From Chromobacterium haemolyticum (GTDB lineage Bacteria > Pseudomonadota > Gammaproteobacteria > Burkholderiales > Chromobacteriaceae), in contig NZ_MUKU01000044.1 of the NCBI RefSeq assembly GCF_002081825.1, forward strand, positions 1-39,897: a DNA stretch of 39,897 bases, written 5' to 3'. Made by a program: the position numbers and the translations under genes. How positions within the stretch are numbered: position 1 is the stretch's first letter; each line of letters begins with the position of its first letter. The notes beneath the pieces were generated by a model. It saw nothing but the letters and a program-made list of their open reading frames with translations. It did no database searches and was not told the DNA's origin. Shown here piece by piece: positions 1-10,022 of this stretch.

Positions 1-166
1 ACCAATTTGCGGTGATGCCTCAACGTTGGGTGGTGGAGCGCTCATTTGCTTGGCTTGAGAAATGCCGACGGTTATGGAAGAACTGCGAGCGGAAACTCAA
101 TACCAGCTTGCAGTTCATCCATTTAGCCTTCCTCGTGCTGTTGCTCAAAAGATCGTGAACAGGCTC
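1..166 (+). mobile_element. 3' end of an IS5-family insertion sequence
   Basis: The left edge of the window holds the transposase 3' end and the right terminus of an IS5-family element; the rest lies outside. The terminus AGATCGTGAACAGGCTC (150-166) is followed by TTA (167-169) and then directly by repeat A1. It differs from the right end of the A repeats (AGATCGTAAACAGGTTC) at only two positions, which links this transposase to the repeats. The boundary at 166 is inferred from that match; the left end cannot be seen. Confidence 0.75.
3..158 (+). CDS. IS5-family transposase, C-terminal fragment (cut by window edge)
   Basis: This is an open frame from base 3 to the TGA at 156-158, giving 51 residues with no start in the window. 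It contains QRWVVERSFAWLEKCRRLWK, the typical C-terminal block of IS5-family DDE transposases. The glutamate in VERSF is expected to be the catalytic E of the DDE triad, with the R and W residues spaced as in the family. The tail (FIHLAFLVLLLKRS) is the usual hydrophobic end. The other two catalytic aspartates would lie upstream of the window, so whether the element is complete cannot be judged. The stop codon lies only 8 bases before the inferred IS end. Confidence 0.8.
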   Translation, partial: QFAVMPQRWVVERSFAWLEKCRRLWKNCERKLNTSLQFIHLAFLVLLLKRS

Positions 167-169
167 TTA

Positions 170-309
170 GAACGTGTTTACGATTTCGCGAGCGAGGGGG
201 AGACAAGGCGAAGACGGCTGAGAAAGCGGAATGTACGCGTGGTACATGAGCATTTCGAAGGTGTTCTCAACGCTGTATCGCCGAAGCGCAGCAGATCGTA
301 AACAGGTTC
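170..309 (+). repeat. Repeat A, copy 1 (MITE-like)
   Basis: A 140-bp element starting GAACGTGTTTACGAT and ending ATCGTAAACAGGTTC, flanked by TTA on both sides (167-169, 310-312), as expected for a 3-bp target duplication. The ends are inverted repeats of about 17 bp. The middle carries AAGGCGAAGACGGC and a GTAC-N5-GTAC palindrome-like core. The six-frame translations here are not genes: the same sequence recurs seven more times in this window, always between genes. The left TTA is shared with the IS5-family end. Confidence 0.85.
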
Positions 310-312
310 TTA

Positions 313-432
313 GTCCGCTAAGACCCGCAACAATACCTCGAAAAGGACCTGAGTCAAGGCGCGCCGCCGTAGGCAATACCAGTCATACGAAAAGAAGACG
401 CAAGGCAGGCCTTGGGATTTTGTTAGCGGGTC
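313..432 (+). repeat. Repeat B, copy 1 (Correia-like MITE)
   Basis: An element of about 120 bp starting GTCCGCTAA and ending TTAGCGGGTC, so the ends are imperfect inverted repeats. It follows repeat A1 with one TTA between them, and the same A-TTA-B arrangement recurs at 18016-18270. The core has CCTGAGTCAAGGCGCGCCG, an AGTCATACG segment and GACGCAAGGCAGG, matching copy 2 closely. The base run after the right end is CAA rather than TTA, so the outer target duplication is not intact. Confidence 0.75.
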
Positions 433-793
433 CAAATCGTTAGCCGGCATCCTAGATGCAGGGGTGTTTTGCCCTCAAGTTCTTTGCACAGCCCAACCCT
501 TGTATTTATCAGATGTATCGGCTGCTTATTTTTCACGGCAATGATAAATGCCGATGGGTGTATCGGTTGTTGAGCTGAATTCTGGAAGTGAAATAGATGT
601 ATTTAAATAAATGCGAATCCATTGGTGGTTTGTGAAAGTAAAATGACAATTAAATAGGATTAATCCTATGTTTTATAAGTATTTGAACGAATAGAATCGA
701 CCACGGATTTAAAGATTTGGGATTGACGCACTTGTGTCGTCGAATGTCGCGAGCTTATGGCTGGCGGTTTTTTTAATCTGTGGGAGATTTTTC
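433..793 (+). promoter_or_regulatory. AT-rich leader region of the fimbrial operon
   Basis: This 360-bp gap before the pilin gene is clearly richer in A and T than its surroundings and contains no credible gene. It holds a direct repeat TGTATCGGCTGCT (514-526) and TGTATCGGTTGTT (559-571), 45 bp apart. It also holds a perfect 16-bp palindrome ATAGGATTAATCCTAT (654-669). A run of seven T (768-774) after a weak stem lies 20 bp before the start codon and could be a leaky terminator. A TAGAAT (692-697) could be a -10 box, but no good -35 box pairs with it. The regulatory role is inferred from position and repeats only. Confidence 0.45.
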
Positions 794-1384
794 ATGAAAA
801 TATTGAGCAGCAAGAAAGGACAAGTCGTTTTGGTGGCACTGGCCGTGTTTGCCGTCAGCCCGGTGTTTGCCGAAACCCTGTCCGGTCAGATTGATTTCAC
901 GGGCAGTATTACTTCGGACACTTGCCGGCTTAGCTCGCCCAATGGCGACGCATCCAGCATCAAGGTGGAAATGGGCACGGTGTCGGTGGAAGACATTGGC
1001 ACGCTGGCTAATCCCAAGTTCACTGGCAGCGGCAGCCGTCAGGTGAATTTCGACATTATTTGCAAAACCGCCAGCAAGGTATCGATGAATTTGGCGGGGT
1101 CCGCGCCGGAGGTTTTGAGTGGCAATAGCATTCTGCGCGTCAACAATGGCACCGCATCGCCGGGTTTTGCCAAAGGCGTTGGTATTGCCGTGTTCGACAG
1201 TGCCGCCGTAGCCAACCCCAAGGCCTTTAACTTGACCGATGGCGCTTTGCTGAAGGAAGCGGACGCGGGAGCGGCCGACGAGGTCCGCCGCGTCAGTTTT
1301 GCCGCCGCCTATGTCACCACGGGCGGCGCGCTTGAGCCGGGCATCGCCAATGCCAGCTTGCCGTTTACCCTGACCTACGAGTAA
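794..1384 (+). CDS. Fimbrial major subunit (chaperone-usher type)
   Basis: The protein has 196 residues and is the likely structural pilin exported by the chaperone and usher encoded next to it. A Sec signal peptide (KKGQVVLVALAVFAVSPVFA) ends near residue 27. The mature part shows the pilin fold signs: a Cys in SDTCRLSS and a second in DIICKTAS that should form the disulfide of the incomplete Ig fold, and the C-terminal beta-zipper ASLPFTLTYE with the penultimate Tyr. The start at 794 has GGGAGA 6 bases upstream; a longer frame from 734 would only place extra residues before the signal peptide. It is first in the operon and is separated from the chaperone gene by stem-loops and repeat A2, which may favour higher pilin expression. 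Confidence 0.88.
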   Translation: MKILSSKKGQVVLVALAVFAVSPVFAETLSGQIDFTGSITSDTCRLSSPNGDASSIKVEMGTVSVEDIGTLANPKFTGSGSRQVNFDIICKTASKVSMNLAGSAPEVLSGNSILRVNNGTASPGFAKGVGIAVFDSAAVANPKAFNLTDGALLKEADAGAADEVRRVSFAAAYVTTGGALEPGIANASLPFTLTYE

Positions 1385-1557
1385 GCCGGCTGCGTGGCGC
1401 CGTCCGGCGCCAAGAACCCGCTTTACATTCGGCCGAGTTACAAGGCGATGAAGGAGGAGGAGCGAGAAAACGGCCAGGCTTTGCTGGTCTGCTCCTGGCC
1501 CATTCCGTTTTCCTTCTGTTTCGCTTTGCTTTTCTGGATTGTGGGCGGGTGCTCTTG
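1385..1557 (+). other. Intergenic stem-loops after the pilin gene
   Basis: No gene is supported here. Eleven bases after the pilin stop there is a perfect stem TGGCGCC-GTCC-GGCGCCA (1395-1412) without a following T run. A second stem GGCCAGG/CCTGGCC (1472-1478, 1494-1500) is followed by a T-rich stretch. Such stems could stabilise the pilin mRNA or partly end transcription before the chaperone gene; this is inference. Confidence 0.4.
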
Positions 1558-1697
1558 GAGCGTGTTTTCGATCTCGCGAGACAAGGCGAGAACGACCGAA
1601 AAAGCGGAGTGTACAAGTGGTGCCTGAGCATTTTGAGGTTGTTTTCAACGCTCTTGTCTAAAACTCCGCTGAAGCGCAGCAAACCTTGAACAGGTTC
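1558..1697 (+). repeat. Repeat A, copy 2 (diverged, inside the fimbrial operon)
   Basis: A 140-bp copy with a left end GAGCGTGTTTTCGAT and a right end CCTTGAACAGGTTC, preceded by TTG and followed by TTA. It keeps the core order of the family (GCGAGACAAGGCG, AAAAAGCGGA, GTACAAGTGGTGC, GAAGCGCAGC) but has more changes than the other copies. It lies between the pilin and chaperone genes, in the same transcribed direction. Confidence 0.75.
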
Positions 1698-1746
1698 TTA
1701 TCGCACCCCGGCCGCGTCAGCTGCCCGGGCCCTTGTTGGACACTCC

Positions 1747-2502
1747 ATGGCGCTATCTATCTCCATGAAAACCATTTTGCCCTTGATTCTGGCCTTGGCT
1801 ATGAGCCCGGTTTGGGCCGGCATTGCCCTTAACGGTACCCGCATCATCTTTGACGGTAATAACAAGGAGGCGTCCATTACCGTCAGCAACTTGGGCGAAG
1901 AGATTCTGGTCCAGTCCTGGCTGGAGCCGGCGACAGGGGCGCAGGGGGAGTTGCCGTTCGCGGTGACACCGCCTTTGGCGCGCTTGCCAGCCAAGCAGCA
2001 ACAACTGCTGCGGGTGCTGTACGAAGGCAGCGGCGCGCCCGATGGTCGTGAGTCGGTATTCTGGCTCAATGTGCAGGAAATTCCTCAGACGGCGAACGGC
2101 GACAATGTGCTGCAGTTGGCGGTTAGACAACGCATCAAAGTCTTTTTCCGCCCTCCGGGCCTGGACGGCGATACCGCTTTGCAAGCTCCGGAAGCTTTGC
2201 AATGGAGCATTAGACAAGCCGAGGGCAAGCGGGTACTGCGCGTGGACAACCCCAGCCGTTACCACGTGACGGTGGTGGATTTGAAGCTTCAGGCCGGCAA
2301 AGGCGGGCAGGAGCTGGCCAGCGCTTACATGGTGGCGCCCGGCGGTAGCGGGCAATGGCCGCTGAAACCGACCGCCGGCGTTAATTCCGCACAGCTGCAA
2401 TACGGCATCATCAACGACTTTGGCGGCCATGTGGAATACGAAGTCTCGCTAGGCGCGGGCCAAGAGGCACGTCCTCGCCCGCGCGACCCCCGCGTTAAAT
2501 GA
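1747..2502 (+). CDS. Periplasmic fimbrial chaperone (PapD/FimC family)
   Basis: The protein has 251 residues and should bind pilins in the periplasm by donor-strand complementation and deliver them to the usher. A signal peptide (MKTILPLILALAMSPVWA) precedes a two-Ig-domain chaperone. Visible family marks are the N-terminal Arg in LNGTRIIFDG, the alternating hydrophobic G1 strand region ending in RESVFWLNVQEIP, and the basic residue in RQRIKVFFRP that anchors the pilin C terminus. The F1-G1 loop is short (LPAKQQQLLRVLY precedes it), suggesting the FGS type used for rod-like pili. The start at 1747 has only a weak ribosome site; the ATG at 1765 gives a more typical signal peptide and is an alternative. 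Confidence 0.9.
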   Translation: MALSISMKTILPLILALAMSPVWAGIALNGTRIIFDGNNKEASITVSNLGEEILVQSWLEPATGAQGELPFAVTPPLARLPAKQQQLLRVLYEGSGAPDGRESVFWLNVQEIPQTANGDNVLQLAVRQRIKVFFRPPGLDGDTALQAPEALQWSIRQAEGKRVLRVDNPSRYHVTVVDLKLQAGKGGQELASAYMVAPGGSGQWPLKPTAGVNSAQLQYGIINDFGGHVEYEVSLGAGQEARPRPRDPRVK

Positions 2503-2557
2503 CGCCGACCATGCCGATTTGAGCGTGGACGGCCGTCTGTTTTCATAAAGCCCAGCC

Positions 2558-5125
2558 ATGCGTATACGTTCAGACCCATTGCCAAGGAGCCACACCTTAC
2601 CCCGTTGCCGTTCTGCGTTGAAGCCCGGTTGCCTGGCCTTGTTGCTGGCATTGGCGGAGCTGTCCAGAGCGGAAAAGACGGAGCGGGGAGAAACCGCCGC
2701 TCCGCCCACTCTGTTGGCCTTTAATACCAACTTCATCAACGGTTCCGGCCGGATACCGGATTTGAGCGCGGTGCTCAGCGCCGGCAACGCCCTGCTGCCC
2801 GGCAGCTATCGCGTGGATGTGTTGGTCAACGACCAGTTGACCGGACGCCGAGACATCGTGTTCCGGCAGAATGCCGCCAACGGCAAGGTGGAACCCTGCA
2901 TTGATGCCGATTTGCTGCAAACCGTCGGTGTCAAGCTGCAGGAATTGACGCCGCCATTATCCGCGGGCGATCCCGCCTGTCTGGATTTGCCCGCGCTGAT
3001 GGAGCTGGCCTCGGTGGATTACGATCCAAACCGCTTGCAGCTGCGATTGAGCCTCCCCCAAGCCTTTTTAAGCCGCGGCGCCCGCGGCTACATAGACCCG
3101 GAGCTATGGGACGCCGGGGTGGCCGCCGCCTATGTCAATTATCAGTTCAGCGGCAGCGAAAGCCGCAGTAGCGAACCGCGGGGGATAGACAGCCGCAGCG
3201 TTTTTCTCGGCCTGCAAAATGGTGTCAACCTGGGCGCCTGGCGGTTGCGCAACGACGCATCGCTCAATTGGGCCGATGGCCAATCGATGAGCGCACGCAG
3301 CAACCGCACCGTGTTGCAGCGGGACCTGATCGCCTGGAAAAGCCAGTTGGCCGTGGGGGAACAATATTCTGACTCCACTTTGTTCGACAGTGTGCGTTTT
3401 CGCGGCGTCCAGTTGGCCAGTGACGACGCGATGCTGCCGGACAGCGAGCGAGGTTACGCGCCGGTAGTGCGTGGTCAGGCGCAGAGCAACGCGGTGGTGG
3501 AGGTGCGCCAGAACGGCTACACACTGTATCGCGCTAACGTGCCGCCGGGGCCGTTCGAACTGACGGATATCTTTCCGTCCGGTTCCAACGGCGATCTGGA
3601 AATCTCCGTGACCGAGGCCGACGGCAGCAAGCGAGTGACGCACCAGGCCTTTTCCAGCCTGCCGCTGATGCTGCGCAAGGGGCGCTGGCAGTACAGCGCC
3701 GCCGCGGGCGAGTACCAGGGCAGCCAGGCTGTTCGTCCCGGTTTCGCCGCCGGCACCCTGACGTATGGCGTGGGCGACGATAGCACTGTGGCGGCGGGCT
3801 TCCAGTTCACTCCGGACTTTCAGGCGATCAATCTGGGCGTGGGCACCAACACGCCGGTGGGCGCGCTGTCGTTGGACATGACCCAGTCCACCAGCCGCGC
3901 CCAGGGCGAGCGGCAACGGGGGCAGAGCGTGCGGCTGCTTTATGCCAAAACCTTTACCCGCACTTATACCAACCTGACGTTGGCGGCCTATCGCTACTCC
4001 ACCTCCGGCTACCGTAGTTTCAATGATCACGCCAACGATCTCGCGGGCAATAGCCAGGGGCAGTTCGGCCGCAGCCGTTCACGCATTGATTTGACCACCC
4101 AGCAGGATTTGGGACGCGAACGGCGCTTTGGCAGCCTGTATCTGAACCTGAGCCAACAAAGCTTCTGGGGCCAAAGCGGAACGACCAGCAGCGTGGGGCT
4201 GGGTTATGGCAATAACTGGAAACGCCTGGGCTACAACTTCACGCTGAGTCAGAGCCGCGACAGCCGTCCCGGCGGCGTCAGCAGCACCCAGGCGATGCTC
4301 ACTTTCACGTTGCCGCTGGGCGACAAGCCGCGCTCGCCGCGGCTGTATAGCAACCTGAGTCATACCACGGGCGGTGGCGCCTCGCTGCAAAGCGGCGTTA
4401 GCGGTTCTTTGAGCGAAGCCACTTCTTATTCCGTGCAGGCGGGGTACGCTAGCCGGGATGGCCGCGGCACCGTAGGGGTGAGTGTGAACCACCGCGCGGA
4501 CTTTGTTCAACTGAGCGCGGCATACAACGCGGCGCGCAATTATCAATCCGGCAGCATCGGGGTATCAGGCGCCGTAGTCGTCCACGGCGGTGGCGTCAAC
4601 CTGAGCCGCACCGTGGGTGACACCTTCGCGCTATTGCAGGTGGAGGGGTTGTCCGGGCCGGCGCTGCGCGCCGGCGACGGCGGCAAGCTGGGGCGAAATG
4701 GCTATGTGCTGCAGCCGTACGCGCAGCCTTATCGTGTCAACACCTTGAGTCTGGATACCCGTCAATTGGGCGCGGATGTGGAACTGGAGGATACGGTCAA
4801 GCTGGTGGTGCCACGGCGCGGCGCGGTGGTCAAGGGGGTGTTCAAGGCTCATCGCGGTCAGCGCGCCCAGTTCACTTTGCTGTGGCCGGACGGCGGAACC
4901 GCGCCGTTTGGCGCCAGCGTGGAAGACAGCGAGGGCAAGCCGTTGGGGATTGTCGATCCCAGCGGCAAGGTGTTGCTCTTGCTGAAGCAGGCTACGGGCC
5001 GGCTGGCGGTGAAATGGCGCGATGGCCAATGCGTGGCCGAATACCGGTTGCCGCCGGCCAAGGCTGGCAGGTATTACCAACGTCAGACAGTGATCTGCAA
5101 CGGAAGCGAGAAGGAGTCTAGATAA
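2558..5125 (+). CDS. Outer-membrane fimbrial usher (FimD/PapC family)
   Basis: The protein has 855 residues, the usual length for ushers. A signal peptide (CLALLLALAELSRA) is followed by the N-terminal chaperone-binding domain (LLAFNTNFINGSGRIPDLSA, from about residue 50). Next comes the long 24-strand barrel with the plug (GYAPVVRGQAQSNAVVEVRQ and PPGPFELTDIFPSGSNGDLE are typical). The C-terminal domains follow (LVVPRRGAVVKGVF), ending with a Cys pair in DGQCVAEY and QTVICNG. It forms the pore for pilus secretion. The gene lies 55 bases after the chaperone gene, and its TAA is immediately followed by the ATG of the adhesin gene. No clear ribosome site precedes the ATG, so translation may depend on coupling. 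Confidence 0.95.
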   Translation: MRIRSDPLPRSHTLPRCRSALKPGCLALLLALAELSRAEKTERGETAAPPTLLAFNTNFINGSGRIPDLSAVLSAGNALLPGSYRVDVLVNDQLTGRRDIVFRQNAANGKVEPCIDADLLQTVGVKLQELTPPLSAGDPACLDLPALMELASVDYDPNRLQLRLSLPQAFLSRGARGYIDPELWDAGVAAAYVNYQFSGSESRSSEPRGIDSRSVFLGLQNGVNLGAWRLRNDASLNWADGQSMSARSNRTVLQRDLIAWKSQLAVGEQYSDSTLFDSVRFRGVQLASDDAMLPDSERGYAPVVRGQAQSNAVVEVRQNGYTLYRANVPPGPFELTDIFPSGSNGDLEISVTEADGSKRVTHQAFSSLPLMLRKGRWQYSAAAGEYQGSQAVRPGFAAGTLTYGVGDDSTVAAGFQFTPDFQAINLGVGTNTPVGALSLDMTQSTSRAQGERQRGQSVRLLYAKTFTRTYTNLTLAAYRYSTSGYRSFNDHANDLAGNSQGQFGRSRSRIDLTTQQDLGRERRFGSLYLNLSQQSFWGQSGTTSSVGLGYGNNWKRLGYNFTLSQSRDSRPGGVSSTQAMLTFTLPLGDKPRSPRLYSNLSHTTGGGASLQSGVSGSLSEATSYSVQAGYASRDGRGTVGVSVNHRADFVQLSAAYNAARNYQSGSIGVSGAVVVHGGGVNLSRTVGDTFALLQVEGLSGPALRAGDGGKLGRNGYVLQPYAQPYRVNTLSLDTRQLGADVELEDTVKLVVPRRGAVVKGVFKAHRGQRAQFTLLWPDGGTAPFGASVEDSEGKPLGIVDPSGKVLLLLKQATGRLAVKWRDGQCVAEYRLPPAKAGRYYQRQTVICNGSEKESR

Positions 5126-6484
5126 ATGCAATGGGATTTGAACAAGGGGGCTAAGCCAGCTCTGCTGCCCTTTTTGCTTCAGGCCGCTTTCAAGCGTCGT
5201 CCGGTGGATATGGCTTGCCGTGCGCCGGGGCTGAGCGGAGTGGGGGGGGCAGAGGCTTGCAAGGTCGCCCACCCTCTTGGCTGTTGTCGAGAAAGCGCAG
5301 GGCGGGCAGGTGCGCATCCCGCCATTCAGCCGGCCTTGGGACTAAGCCAATACACTTGGCCCCTACTGCTATGGTTTGGTTTTTGCCTGCCCGTCCAGGC
5401 AAGGATCACGAGTTGCGATGATAGGGCAATAATCGATAGCATGATTGAGGTGCCCGGTGTGCCGCTCAGCAGCGCCTCCCGGGCTGGCGATGTTTTGTTG
5501 CGACGGGTTTTTACCTTCTCTATTGGCTACCGGGTGGACTCTCGTATCAACAATGACCGGATGCGCTTGGGGGCGGGCTGGGCGGATGTTCCTAACCCAT
5601 TGAAATTCGATACCCACCGCTTAGTTCCTGGGCTGGGCGTACGTTGGCGTCATTTGGACAGCGTTGGCAATTATACGGGGCGAATCATCGGTGGCGGTCA
5701 TGGTTCTACTCCAGGCTCCAATACCTGGAGTCTTTTCGATGACACCCCACAAGCGGCGGGGAGTTACAGCAAACGAGGGGGGTTTGTCCAGGAGTTGGTT
5801 CTTACCGACCCCACCCTATACAAAGGGGGGGAGGGCGCGGTCATAGCCTCTCCTTTTTCCATCTATGCCCATGGCACAGGCTCCGGCGCTAGTCAGAATG
5901 TGCCCAATGGCTGTAATTCTAATGCGGGTGGTGCTGAAGGTAATGGTAATGATTGGAAGAGCCCTAAGCCTGTCTACCCCTTTATTTACACGAATTGGAG
6001 TGGCGGTACGGCCCCGCCGCTACCCTCTCCCACCTGCAAAGTGTCGCTAGCCTCGCAAAAACTGGGTGTTTCCATGAATTCGATTGATGTTTCTAAGCTG
6101 GACCGCAAGGACGCGGTGTCCCAGGACAGCGTGCCTTTCAGCATCCGCTTGGAGGAATGTGCGATCAACGCCAAGCCGTCGATCAACTTTACCGATGCCG
6201 GCACCCCTGCCAATAACGGCAATACCCTGATGCCCAATAATGCCAATGCCGGCCGCAGCGCTCAAGGGTTGGGTGTGCGGCTGCGACGCAATGTCCAGAC
6301 TGATGTGTATTTTGGTCCGCCCAGTAGCTCTGACAGCCGCCGCCGCATTCTGGTCGGCACCGCCAGCAGCGATAATCCAGTGCTGATGCTGGACCTCAAC
6401 GCCCATTATGTGCGCACCACGGACGAATCCATTAAGCCGGGAGCGTTTGCGGCGACGACTACCTTTGTACTGTCTTATCCGTAA
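5126..6484 (+). CDS. Fimbrial tip adhesin (FimH-like, two-domain)
   Basis: The protein has 452 residues and is likely the receptor-binding tip of this fimbria. The C-terminal 160 residues are a pilin domain (PTCKVSLASQKLGVSMNSID, a second Cys in RLEECAINAKPSINF, end FVLSYP). The N-terminal part would be the lectin domain, with GGGHGSTPGSNTWSLF and other Gly/Ser-rich loops. A hydrophobic signal core (YTWPLLLWFGFCLPVQA) lies at about residues 76-92, so the first 75 residues form an unusual extension rich in Cys, Arg and Gly. The ATG at 5126 has GGAG 9 bases upstream and touches the usher stop codon, which supports this start. No better start near the signal core was seen. Confidence 0.82.
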   Translation: MQWDLNKGAKPALLPFLLQAAFKRRPVDMACRAPGLSGVGGAEACKVAHPLGCCRESAGRAGAHPAIQPALGLSQYTWPLLLWFGFCLPVQARITSCDDRAIIDSMIEVPGVPLSSASRAGDVLLRRVFTFSIGYRVDSRINNDRMRLGAGWADVPNPLKFDTHRLVPGLGVRWRHLDSVGNYTGRIIGGGHGSTPGSNTWSLFDDTPQAAGSYSKRGGFVQELVLTDPTLYKGGEGAVIASPFSIYAHGTGSGASQNVPNGCNSNAGGAEGNGNDWKSPKPVYPFIYTNWSGGTAPPLPSPTCKVSLASQKLGVSMNSIDVSKLDRKDAVSQDSVPFSIRLEECAINAKPSINFTDAGTPANNGNTLMPNNANAGRSAQGLGVRLRRNVQTDVYFGPPSSSDSRRRILVGTASSDNPVLMLDLNAHYVRTTDESIKPGAFAATTTFVLSYP

Positions 6485-6643
6485 TGGCTATCAACTTAAA
6501 TCATTGGTTCAACCGACGTCCTCCCAATGTCGCGGCGCGTGGACTTGCCGCGCGACATATACCGCTCTGTGCCTCAAGCGTTCTTCAAGATTTGGCGAAC
6601 GTATCATAAAAACTCACCCCCAGAAAACACTGGATTTACCTTA
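6485..6643. other. Intergenic region after the fimbrial operon
   Basis: No gene is supported here. An imperfect stem built on GTCGCG/CGCGAC lies between 6526 and 6560 and is not followed by a T run, so a terminator is not convincing. The region leads into repeat A3. Confidence 0.3.
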
Positions 6644-6778
6644 GAACCTGTTTACGATCTGCTCACGCGTCGTGAGACGCGCCCACGGTGAGCACCCCTT
6701 CGAAATGCTCATGTACCGTGTGTACACTCCGCTTTCTCAGCGGTTTTCGCCTTGTCTCGCGAGATTGTAAACACGTTC
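6644..6778 (-). repeat. Repeat A, copy 3 (inverted)
   Basis: A 135-bp copy in the opposite orientation to copies 1 and 2, with ends GAACCTGTTTACGATCT and AGATTGTAAACACGTTC. It is preceded by TTA and followed by TAA, so the two flanks differ. Together with copy 1 it brackets the fimbrial operon as an inverted pair. Confidence 0.85.
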
Positions 6779-6842
6779 TAAGTTTTTTCTTGTGTCCAAA
6801 AGTTTGTTTAGGGTCTGGCGGGATCTGTCAGCGCTGGCGCTG

Positions 6843-7475
6843 TCAAACCTCGTCCGAGCGCAGCCTCTGCACGCCGGCGGCCAGCATGTGCGCCCAGGCG
6901 CTGCTGAGCGATCCGTTCAGATTGATGCCGCGGCAGGCATCGTCCACCACCATGGTTTCCAGGCCGGCGGCGCGCGCGTCCAGCGCGCTCCAGGCCACGC
7001 AGTAGTCCGTGGCGAGCCCGGCCAGCCACACCCGCTTGACGCCGCGTCCGGCCAGATAGCCGGCCAGGCCGGTTGGAGTCTGGCGATCCGCTTCGACAAA
7101 GGCGGAATAGCTGTCCAGCGCGGGGTTGCAGCCCTTGCGGATGATCAGCTGGGCCTGGCTGGTGTCCAGCTCCGGGTGGAATTCGGCGCCGTGGCTGCCG
7201 GCCACGCAATGGTCCGGCCACAGCGTCTGCTCGCCATAGGGCAGCGGTATGCTGTCAAAGGGCTGCTTGCCGGCATGTTGGCTGGCGAAGGACACATGTT
7301 TGGCCGGGTGCCAGTCCTGGGTCAGGATCACCCGGTTGAAGAACTGCATCATGTGGTTGATCAGCGGCACGATCTGATCGCCGTCGGCCACCGCCAGTTC
7401 GCCGCCGGGACAAAAACTGTTTTGCATGTCCACCACGATCAAAGCGCAATCGTCGCCGTAGCGTTTCAGGGGCAT
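6843..7475 (-). CDS. pncA: Nicotinamidase
   Basis: The protein has 210 residues and hydrolyses nicotinamide to nicotinate and ammonia for NAD salvage in the cytoplasm. The isochorismatase-like fold shows the catalytic triad: Asp16 in VVDMQNSF, Lys114 in IIRKGCNP and Cys159 in LATDYCV. The metal site is visible as Asp54 and His56 in TQDWHP and a His in WPDHC. The length and motif order match PncA from gammaproteobacteria. The ATG at 7475 is preceded by AGGAA at a normal distance; a TTG five codons upstream is less likely. It is transcribed away from copA and no operon partner is seen. Confidence 0.93.
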   Translation of the reverse strand: MPLKRYGDDCALIVVDMQNSFCPGGELAVADGDQIVPLINHMMQFFNRVILTQDWHPAKHVSFASQHAGKQPFDSIPLPYGEQTLWPDHCVAGSHGAEFHPELDTSQAQLIIRKGCNPALDSYSAFVEADRQTPTGLAGYLAGRGVKRVWLAGLATDYCVAWSALDARAAGLETMVVDDACRGINLNGSLSSAWAHMLAAGVQRLRSDEV

Positions 7476-7568
7476 AGCGTTTTCCTGCAAGGGTTCTCAG
7501 CCTTTCTTGTTACCACGCGGCCGCCGGCGCGGTAAAGCCCGGCACCGTGACAATCGCGAAAAAAGGGT

Positions 7569-7599
7569 TTGCCATTGATACCCTGTGGGGGTATATAAT
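7569..7599 (+). promoter_or_regulatory. copA promoter with CsoR-like operator
   Basis: A -35 box TTGCCA (7569-7574) and a perfect -10 box TATAAT (7594-7599) are 19 bp apart. The spacer contains ATACCCTGTGGGGGTAT (7578-7594), close to the operator described for CsoR copper repressors in Bacillus. A 19-bp spacer is also usual for MerR-type activators such as CueR, but the known CueR site has a different sequence. Binding by CsoR is inferred; no regulator gene lies in the window. Confidence 0.65.
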
Positions 7600-7617
7600 T
7601 CAGCCTAGGAGGTCATC

Positions 7618-9975
<2,358 letters not shown>

Positions 9976-10022
9976 GGCGGCATCGGCGCTAGCGGAGTTT
10001 TGAGTTTTTTCAGGAGAAAGCA

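Noticed and set aside
231-443. Short open frames inside repeats A1 and B1 as small genes
   Set aside because: The same translated text recurs in every copy of repeat A, with stops and shifts in some, so it reflects the repeat and not a protein.
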